Positions 1-4,911 of a stretch of DNA of 6,605 nucleotides are shown in pieces; within the stretch, counting starts at the first letter, position 1, and each line of letters opens with the position of its first letter. The position numbers and the translations under genes are program-made. This DNA comes from an uncultured Demequina sp. (GTDB lineage: Bacteria > Actinomycetota > Actinomycetes > Actinomycetales > Demequinaceae), in assembly GCA_937925595.1 (NCBI GenBank), contig CALALQ010000377.1:1-6605 (forward strand). The letters run 5' to 3'. Under the pieces are notes generated by a model. That model saw nothing but the letters and a program-made list of their open reading frames with translations. It was not told where the DNA came from and did no database searches.

Positions 1-366
1 CCTGCGTCGATGTGCCGGGCCACCTCGGAAATCGGCTTACCTGGTGCAACTCGGGGGACCGAACGACTGTGTTCGAGTCGGGGCTGGTCGTATGAAGTGT
101 GGACCGGTGCAAACCCAGTAGTGCTGGCGAACCTCCGAATCCTCGGGGGCGCTCGTCGTAGCGAGTGGATCGACCCCGCGGTGATGAGGGCACTCGACAG
201 CGTCGCAGTGCCCGGGATGACCCTCGACGACCTCGCCGCATCGGTGAACAGGCCCGGCTCGCGAATCGCGGTGCTGGCGAAGCTGTGGTCCGGTCTGTGG
301 TCGGTGGACCTGACGGTGCCGCTGTCCGGACAGTCGCAGGTGTCCGGTGTAAGGAGCACGCCGTGA
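1..366 (+). CDS. tnsA: TnsA-like transposase endonuclease subunit, 3' part only
   Basis: This is the C-terminal 121 residues of a gene entering from the left; the frame is open from base 1. In Tn7-like elements TnsA is the endonuclease that cuts the 5' strands at the transposon ends and works with TnsB. The visible part contains the segment GWSYEVWTGANPVVLANLR (fragment residues 28-46), which resembles the end of the nuclease fold in actinobacterial TnsA-like proteins. After it comes a small helical, probably winged-helix, region (DDLAASVNRPG). The catalytic acidic/lysine core would lie upstream and cannot be checked. The stop overlaps the tnsB start (GTGA at 363-366), and the gene order supports the call. 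The ATG at base 10 is probably internal. The first 20 or so codons have weaker G/C third-position bias, including a TTA codon at 37-39, so local damage is possible. Identification rests on resemblance and context. Confidence 0.72.
   Translation, partial: PASMCRATSEIGLPGATRGTERLCSSRGWSYEVWTGANPVVLANLRILGGARRSEWIDPAVMRALDSVAVPGMTLDDLAASVNRPGSRIAVLAKLWSGLWSVDLTVPLSGQSQVSGVRSTP
351..356 (+). promoter_or_regulatory. Ribosome binding site of tnsB
   Basis: AAGGAG lies six bases before the GTG at 363. It decides the tnsB start in favour of 363 over the longer open frame that begins at 165, which has no comparable site and would overlap tnsA by about 200 bases. Confidence 0.8.
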
Positions 367-2417
367 CCAACATCGTCGAACTACGTGCAGGAATCAAGGT
401 CTGGCTCGACGGCTGCTCATGGGAAGTCGTGGCGCTGCAGGGACACGATGTCACCCTCCGGTCCGGAGAGCGGATGCAGCGTGTCGCGGTCACCGAGATC
501 GCGGCACGGGGAACAGCGATCTCACCGCCGGACGACACCGCCTCCGCTGACCCTGCTGCCGTAGTGCTCTCCTCGCTGACCGCAACCCAGATTCAGGAAC
601 TGGAAACACGAGCCGAACACGTCCGCGGCATCCTGACCGAGGTTGCGACCTCCGGCGCCGAACTCGAATCGGTGTTGGCCACCAGAGCGGCGGAACTTCA
701 CGTCTCTGTGCGCACCCTGTACCGCTGGATCGCCGGATACCGCGCGGCAGGAGTTGCCGGACTCACGGACAGTCGGATCCGTAGCCGCTACGCCACCAGT
801 GTCGATCACCGGTGGGACGCAGCATGTGTGCGGGTGCTCGATAGGTACGTCACCGTCTCGACCCCGACGATCGGCGCGGTCATCGATGCCGTTGCCAAGG
901 ACCTGGAAGCAGAATTCGGGCCGGGCATGGTGCCGTTGCCCTCCCTGAGCACGGCATACCGGCGGGTGAAGACATTGTCGAAGGGGCGGCACGCGTTCGG
1001 TAGCGCGAAAGGCCGGCGGTCGGTGGCGGACCGGCCCCGCGGTGTCCTCGGCCGACTGCGCGCGACCCGTCCGGGGGAGTACGTGGTGCTCGATACCACC
1101 GCGCTGGATGTGTTCGCGATGGAACCGGTCACCATGCGCTGGGTTGGGGTGGAGTTGACCGTGGCGATGGACCTGTTCACCCGCTGCATCCTCGGACTGC
1201 GCCTGACACCGCTATCGACGCGGTCCCAGGACGTGGCGAATGTGCTGTACCAGTGCATCACTCCCGCCCGCGACACCGACCCGACTGCGGATCAACTCTG
1301 GCCGTATCACGGGGTGCCGCGAAACCTGCTCGTCGGCACCGAGTCCCCGGACGGGATCTCCCAGCGACGCGTCGGGGATCTACCGGCATGTCTGCCCGAG
1401 GCGATCGTCGTCGATCACGGCAAGCAGTACCTGTCCTCTCATGTGATCGGAGTCTGCGCCCGACTGGGTATCACCGTTCAGCCGGCGATCCCGCACAAGC
1501 CCACCGACAAACCCACCGTCGAACGCTTCTTCCGCACCCTGCGCGAATCACTGCTACAGCACCTGCCCGCCTACAAGGGCCCGGACGTGTACTCACGGGG
1601 CAAAGACGTCGAAGACGCCGCGTTCTACTACGCCAGCGAACTCGAGCAGATCATCCGGGAATGGGTGGGCCGGGTCTATCACCACACCCGACATGACGGG
1701 CTGTGCGTGCCGGAACTGCCGCGGGTGGGGTTTTCGCCGAGCGAGATGTTCGAGATCGGGGTCGCCAAATCGGGTGGTCTGCTGTTGCCGGCGAATCCGG
1801 ATCTGGCGTATGAGTTCCTCGATGTGCGTTGGCGTACGATCCAGCACTACGGCGTCGAGGTCGACGGACTGCGTTACGACGGATCCGGGCTCACCTTGTA
1901 TCGCACCACCCGTTCGCCGTATGGCGGTGTGCACGCCGGCAAGTGGCCGATCTTCGTCGACAATCACGACATCCGGCACGCCTGGTTCCAGGACCCGGAC
2001 AGCCACCGTTGGCATCAGTTGGTGTGGGAGCACGGCGCTTGCCTGAACCAGCCGTTCAGCAGGGACGCCGCCGACTACGCCAAACGCATCGCCGTGCGCG
2101 AGCATCGCCACTTCGATCCCGCCGCCGCGGTACGGGATCTGCTGCTCGCGTGGAGCCGAGACGACGTCGCGACACGCCGCGACCGCGCCCTGGCCCGCCG
2201 ACTCAGTGCCCACCGCCCGCATCCGGAAACCGAAGGACAGCAGTCCGGTATCGACGACGAACGCGACACTGCGTCCGTGCCGGGCGTCGCCGAGCTGCTC
2301 GACGAACTCGCCACCAGTCGAACTCAACGGTTGGAGGTGGTCGACGACGTCGACGTATTCGACCGGTACTACGCGGAGCATCCCGACGAAGACGTGTTCG
2401 AGGTGTTCGACGAATGA
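363..2417 (+). CDS. tnsB: TnsB-like DDE transposase (Mu/TniA family)
   Basis: This 684-residue protein is the strand-transfer subunit. It binds the transposon ends, nicks 3' ends and joins them to target DNA. A helix-turn-helix lies around residues 106-125 (ELHVSVRTLYRWIAGYR). The RNase H-fold core shows the triad D244 (VVLDTT), D351 (IVVDHGKQY) and E387 (KPTVERFFRTL), with 35 residues between the second Asp and the Glu, the classic DD(35)E spacing. A Mu-type beta-barrel follows (about 500-600). The C-terminus is strongly acidic (about 645-684, ending HPDEDVFEVFDE); by analogy with other TnsB proteins this tail may contact TnsC, which is inference. The length fits the family. The GTG start is supported by AAGGAG and the 4-base overlap with tnsA. 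The stop overlaps the tnsC start as ATGA, indicating one operon. No frameshift is visible. Confidence 0.93.
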   Translation: MTNIVELRAGIKVWLDGCSWEVVALQGHDVTLRSGERMQRVAVTEIAARGTAISPPDDTASADPAAVVLSSLTATQIQELETRAEHVRGILTEVATSGAELESVLATRAAELHVSVRTLYRWIAGYRAAGVAGLTDSRIRSRYATSVDHRWDAACVRVLDRYVTVSTPTIGAVIDAVAKDLEAEFGPGMVPLPSLSTAYRRVKTLSKGRHAFGSAKGRRSVADRPRGVLGRLRATRPGEYVVLDTTALDVFAMEPVTMRWVGVELTVAMDLFTRCILGLRLTPLSTRSQDVANVLYQCITPARDTDPTADQLWPYHGVPRNLLVGTESPDGISQRRVGDLPACLPEAIVVDHGKQYLSSHVIGVCARLGITVQPAIPHKPTDKPTVERFFRTLRESLLQHLPAYKGPDVYSRGKDVEDAAFYYASELEQIIREWVGRVYHHTRHDGLCVPELPRVGFSPSEMFEIGVAKSGGLLLPANPDLAYEFLDVRWRTIQHYGVEVDGLRYDGSGLTLYRTTRSPYGGVHAGKWPIFVDNHDIRHAWFQDPDSHRWHQLVWEHGACLNQPFSRDAADYAKRIAVREHRHFDPAAAVRDLLLAWSRDDVATRRDRALARRLSAHRPHPETEGQQSGIDDERDTASVPGVAELLDELATSRTQRLEVVDDVDVFDRYYAEHPDEDVFEVFDE

Positions 2418-3478
2418 ACCCCTGGGCCACCTGGCTGGCAACGTATGGCACTGTCCGCTACCAGCTCTCCCGCAAACAGGGCTGGCACGCCTTCGTCACC
2501 GCCCCACCGCGTGAACCGTTCGAGGTCCTCTCCCGCACCGCGATGTCCCGACTGTCGCAGGAGGAGCTCGAGGACTACAACGAAGCCCGGATGGTGTGGA
2601 ACGCGAACCTGCCGACGATCAAGACCAGCCAACTCGCCGCCGCCTACGGGATCTGCGATCAGGTGATGGCCTCGGCGTATCGGGACGGCGACAAGCTGCG
2701 CGGCTCGGTGGTCATCGACGCCGAACCCGGCCTCGGCAAGACCACCATCGCCACCCGCTATGCCCGCGACGTCCACCGGCGAGTTCTGCGCCGCGACGGA
2801 CCCCTCACCGTGGAGGGGCATCAACGGTGGCCGGTGGCGTTCATCCCGCTCAGCGCCGGGGTCACCCTCAAAGGCCTCAATCAGCAGATCCTGCGGTTCT
2901 ACGGCCATCCGGCCGTGGACCGTGCCTCCACCTCGAAACTCGGGGCCTTGGCGGTGGACTGTGTCACCTCCTGCGGTACCCGGTTGATCGTGCTCGACGA
3001 TCTGCACTTCGTCGACTTCCGGCACCGCAACGGCCTGGAGGTATCGAACCATCTCAAGGGTTTGGCCAACGACATGGCCGCTACCTTCATTTACGTCGGG
3101 GTGAATCTGACCGCCAAACGCTTCTTCGACGAAGGCCTGCTCGGCGAGCACACCGTCTACGCCCAGACCAGCCGCCGCGCCACCCGCTGCCCGGTTGCCC
3201 CGTTCAGCATCGACACCGACACCGGGATGCGCGGCTGGCTCGCGCTGCTGCGCACCGCCGAAGAACACCTCACCCTCGCCGGCAGCCATGACGGGATGCT
3301 GTGCGAGCATGCTCGGCTGCTGCACCGCCGCACCCAGGGGCGGATCGCGTCGTTGACGAATCTGCTCGACCGGATCTCGTATCTCGCGATCGTCACCGGC
3401 GTCGAAGCCGTCACTGCTGAGTTGATTACGACCGCGACCGTCGACAATGCCAGCGAATCCGCCGCCCGCACCGGCTGA
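2414..3478 (+). CDS. tnsC: TnsC-like AAA+ ATPase transposition regulator
   Basis: This 354-residue ATPase is expected to link target selection (TniQ) to the TnsA/TnsB transposase, as TnsC and TniB do by forming ATP-dependent filaments on DNA. The Walker A motif is at residues 103-110 (AEPGLGKT, with K109). Walker B is at 191-196 (LIVLDD), and a sensor-I-like strand is at 224-232 (TFIYVGVNL, N231). Arg-rich TSRRATR (252-258) could hold the arginine finger. The region before Walker A (LPTIKTSQLAAAY) resembles the N-terminal part common to TniB/TnsC regulators. The start overlaps the tnsB stop as ATGA. A modest GAGGTG at 2400-2405 lies eight bases upstream, and coupling to tnsB is likely. The same frame is open back to 1829 inside tnsB, but that extension is Arg-rich shadow translation and was discarded. 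Confidence 0.92.
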   Translation: MNPWATWLATYGTVRYQLSRKQGWHAFVTAPPREPFEVLSRTAMSRLSQEELEDYNEARMVWNANLPTIKTSQLAAAYGICDQVMASAYRDGDKLRGSVVIDAEPGLGKTTIATRYARDVHRRVLRRDGPLTVEGHQRWPVAFIPLSAGVTLKGLNQQILRFYGHPAVDRASTSKLGALAVDCVTSCGTRLIVLDDLHFVDFRHRNGLEVSNHLKGLANDMAATFIYVGVNLTAKRFFDEGLLGEHTVYAQTSRRATRCPVAPFSIDTDTGMRGWLALLRTAEEHLTLAGSHDGMLCEHARLLHRRTQGRIASLTNLLDRISYLAIVTGVEAVTAELITTATVDNASESAARTG

Positions 3479-3489
3479 TACCGGCTGGT
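3470..3489 (+). repeat. 10-bp tandem repeat over the tnsC stop
   Basis: ACCGGCTGAT is followed directly by ACCGGCTGGT, two copies matching at 9 of 10 bases. The first copy contains the tnsC stop codon. It may be replication slippage at the gene end; no function can be read from it. Confidence 0.4.
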
Positions 3490-3506
3490 CCCGCCCTGGC
3501 CGGCTC

Positions 3507-3524
3507 AGTGGTTGGGGAACCACT
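3507..3524 (+). promoter_or_regulatory. Hairpin enclosing the tniQ ribosome binding site
   Basis: AGTGGTT (3507-3513), a GGGG loop (3514-3517) and AACCACT (3518-3524) form a perfect 7-bp stem with a four-base loop. Its last base touches the ATG of tniQ at 3525. The only Shine-Dalgarno-like run here (GGGGAA, 3514-3519) is in the loop and the first stem bases, so the hairpin could limit tniQ translation. The structure is read directly from the sequence; the regulatory role is inference. Confidence 0.5.
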
Positions 3525-4391
3525 ATGGCCACGATAAGAGTCGACCGGTGGCCGATCACCGTGCAACTACATCCCGCCGAGTATCTGCCGGGCTGGCTGA
3601 TGCGCGTCGGCTGTCGCTACCAACTGACCCCGATCCAGATTTTGCGCGAGCTCCGTGTGCCGCGGAGCCCGACCGGATATCACCTCGTTCTCGAGCACCT
3701 GAGCCTGCACGCTCGGTGGATCGCCGCTCACCTCGGTGTCCCTGCCGGTGACCTGCGCGCCGCCCTGTGGGGCCGGCCGATCGATGCCGCCGCGGCACGG
3801 TACCTGGTGCACCACCGCCACATTCGGCCCGACCGGGGAGGATCGCGTTTCTGTGCCCGATGCCTGGCCGAACCCGATCCGTGGTGGCATGCAGGCTGGG
3901 CCAATCCGCTGCTGCCGCTCTGTGTACGCCACCAGGTGTATCTGCAGTCGACATGCGAAGGCTGCGGTCAGGTGCCGTGGACAGGAACGGCGTGGATGAG
4001 CGCTCTGGCCCCGCCGTGGCAGTGCCCGCAGCGCCATGCTCGCGAACCGCAACGCCCGGGGCGTGTGAGACCGTTCTGCCGATACGACCTGCGTGACGCT
4101 GCTGTCCTCGCTGCACCGGCGAAGCTGTGTCATGCCCAGCAGAATCTGATCGAGTTCGCTGCCCTCGCCGACCTTCAGCCGAGCCGACAGTTGCGCTACG
4201 GCACCACCGACATGCCCATCACCGAGGTGCTCGACGAGCTGTGCCGTCGATTCGTCGACACGATCGGCTCTCCCGTGCGAGGACCTGGCGACCGGCCTGG
4301 ACAGTCTGAGCAAGGCGATCCTCCCGCGAGGCAGAACTGGCATGCGACCCGTTGGCCGTTCCAGGCTGGGAGCCAGCCGGCCAGTCTGTGA
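3525..4391 (+). CDS. tniQ: TniQ-family target-selection protein, probably with altered C-terminus
   Basis: TniQ/TnsD proteins choose the insertion site and recruit TnsC. The product is 288 residues from the ATG at 3525. The N-terminus (WPITVQLHPAEYLPGWLMRVG, 9-29) matches the TniQ opening pattern. A zinc-binding region shows C110-x2-C113, C133-x2-H136 and C144-x2-C147, and C167 and C185 suggest a second site. An in-frame ATG at 3447 would overlap tnsC by 32 bases, but its extra 26 codons have poor third-position bias, so 3525 is preferred. After about G248 the frame reads as Pro/Gly/Gln-rich, non-family-like sequence with only 10 of 20 codons ending in G/C. The +1 frame from 4267 reads ALPCEDLATGLDSLSKAIL with 18 of 20. 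This suggests a one-base insertion or two-base deletion near 4266-4272. The +1 frame stops at 4477-4479. Whether the shortened protein works is unknown. Confidence 0.85.
   Translation: MATIRVDRWPITVQLHPAEYLPGWLMRVGCRYQLTPIQILRELRVPRSPTGYHLVLEHLSLHARWIAAHLGVPAGDLRAALWGRPIDAAAARYLVHHRHIRPDRGGSRFCARCLAEPDPWWHAGWANPLLPLCVRHQVYLQSTCEGCGQVPWTGTAWMSALAPPWQCPQRHAREPQRPGRVRPFCRYDLRDAAVLAAPAKLCHAQQNLIEFAALADLQPSRQLRYGTTDMPITEVLDELCRRFVDTIGSPVRGPGDRPGQSEQGDPPARQNWHATRWPFQAGSQPASL
4267..4326 (+). pseudogene. Out-of-frame continuation of tniQ (likely frameshift)
   Basis: In the frame starting at 4267 the translation ALPCEDLATGLDSLSKAILP is helix-like, and 18 of 20 codons end in G or C; the annotated tniQ frame across the same bases gives 10 of 20. 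It joins smoothly to the upstream tniQ segment CRRFVDTIG. The signal fades after about 4326, although this frame stays open to the TAG at 4477. It could be a mutation, a sequencing error or a programmed shift. No slippery heptamer is evident here. Confidence 0.5.
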
Positions 4392-4505
4392 ACGTCCCTT
4401 GAGTCGTGACGAGCCGGTCCGAGAATCCGCCAGCCGTCATCATTCGCGACCGTTGTCGGAGTCCGCACTGGCGGAGTAGAACGCGCGTTGTCCCGCTCCC
4501 TCCGC
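4392..4505. other. Spacer between the transposition module and the metal operon
   Basis: No gene is supported here. The stretch contains an 8-bp inverted repeat, TCCGCCAG (4426-4433) and CTGGCGGA (4468-4475), separated by 34 bases. It also has two copies of CGTTGTC (4451-4457 and 4486-4492) spaced 35 bases apart. A short hairpin, TCCGC-ACTG-GCGGA (4462-4475), shares the right arm. No T-rich tail follows, so a classical intrinsic terminator is not convincing. Repeats of this kind can be transposase binding sites near an element end, but no definite end sequence is recognisable. Confidence 0.4.
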
Positions 4506-4533
4506 TTGATTAATCATGTTTCCTCAATATCAT
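4506..4533 (+). promoter_or_regulatory. Promoter of the cmtR-like/ATPase operon
   Basis: TTGATT (4506-4511) is a -35-like hexamer matching TTGACA at four of six positions. TATCAT (4528-4533) matches TATAAT at five of six, and the spacer is 16 bases. The block is markedly AT-rich within a GC-rich window. The -35 region overlaps a perfect 10-bp palindrome, TGATTAATCA (4507-4516). Transcription would start near 4540, which is the A of an ATG. Confidence 0.6.
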
Positions 4534-4549
4534 CGTTTTATGACGATGA
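4530..4549 (+). promoter_or_regulatory. Candidate ArsR/CmtR-type operator
   Basis: TCATCGT (4530-4536) and ACGATGA (4543-4549) are perfect 7-bp inverted arms with six bases between them. They cover most of the -10 hexamer, the predicted transcription start and the first codons of the repressor gene. ArsR-family repressors bind such short imperfect palindromes over their own promoters and leave when metal binds. The position is therefore right for autorepression; binding itself is inferred. Confidence 0.55.
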
Positions 4550-4911
4550 ATGAGCGAGCGACGACCTGCTTCGGTGAAAGTCTCGACTCTGCAGCAGCGT
4601 TGTTCCACAGTCTCTCCGACGGCACCCGCCTGGCCATCGTGCGCCGCCTCGCCGCCGGGGAATCCCGAGTAGCGGACCTGGTCGGCGAGCTGGGATTGGC
4701 GCAATCGACAGTGTCGGCGCACGTGGCATGCCTGCGGGACTGCGGCCTGGTGCAAGGCCGCCCGCAGGGCCGGCAGGTGTTCTACTCGCTGGCCCGACTG
4801 GAACTGCTCGACCTGCTGGCCTCGGCCGAAACCCTCCTGGCCGCCACGGGCAACGCCGTCGCGCTGTGCCCGAACTACGGCACCGACACCGACACGGGAG
4901 TGACGGCATGA
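4540..4911 (+). CDS. cmtR: CmtR-like ArsR/SmtB-family metal-sensing repressor
   Basis: This is a cytoplasmic winged-helix repressor of 123 residues that should bind the upstream palindrome and release it on metal binding. The fold is clear: DGTRLAIVRRLAAGESRVADLVGELG (about 27-52), the recognition helix QSTVSAHVACLRDCGLV (about 55-71), then a beta wing (GRPQGRQVFYSLA). C64 and C68 form the Cys-x3-Cys of the recognition region and C110 is a distal cysteine. This matches Cys57, Cys61 and Cys102 of mycobacterial CmtR, a Cd(II)/Pb(II) sensor; C10 parallels its N-terminal Cys. The ELCVCD-type alpha3N site of CadC/ArsR is absent. Start choice: ATG at 4540 coincides with the predicted transcription start, suggesting leaderless translation. 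The ATG at 4516 lies inside the promoter, and ATG 4546 is also possible; none has a Shine-Dalgarno sequence. The stop overlaps the ATPase start as ATGA. Metal specificity is inferred from the cysteines. Confidence 0.88.
   Translation: MTMNERATTCFGESLDSAAALFHSLSDGTRLAIVRRLAAGESRVADLVGELGLAQSTVSAHVACLRDCGLVQGRPQGRQVFYSLARLELLDLLASAETLLAATGNAVALCPNYGTDTDTGVTA
4896..4900 (+). promoter_or_regulatory. Ribosome binding site of the metal ATPase
   Basis: GGGAG lies seven bases before the ATG at 4908, inside the end of the repressor gene. It supports the start that overlaps the repressor stop. Confidence 0.6.

Noticed and set aside
165..362. Upstream extension of tnsB to an ATG at 165
   Set aside because: It overlaps tnsA by about 200 bases, is Arg-rich and unlike the family. 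GTG 363 has AAGGAG at the right spacing and a 4-base overlap with tnsA.
1829..2413. Upstream extension of tnsC inside tnsB
   Set aside because: It is an Arg-rich shadow of the tnsB reading frame; the ATGA junction at 2414 gives a normal TnsC N-terminus.
2369..3559. Minus-strand open frame of 396 codons opposite tnsC
   Set aside because: It covers the tnsC gene antisense, is low-complexity Gly/Val/Ala-rich, and has no family features or ribosome binding site.
4462..4475. Intrinsic terminator after tniQ
   Set aside because: The TCCGC-ACTG-GCGGA stem is only 5 bp and is followed by GTAGAACG, not a T-run.
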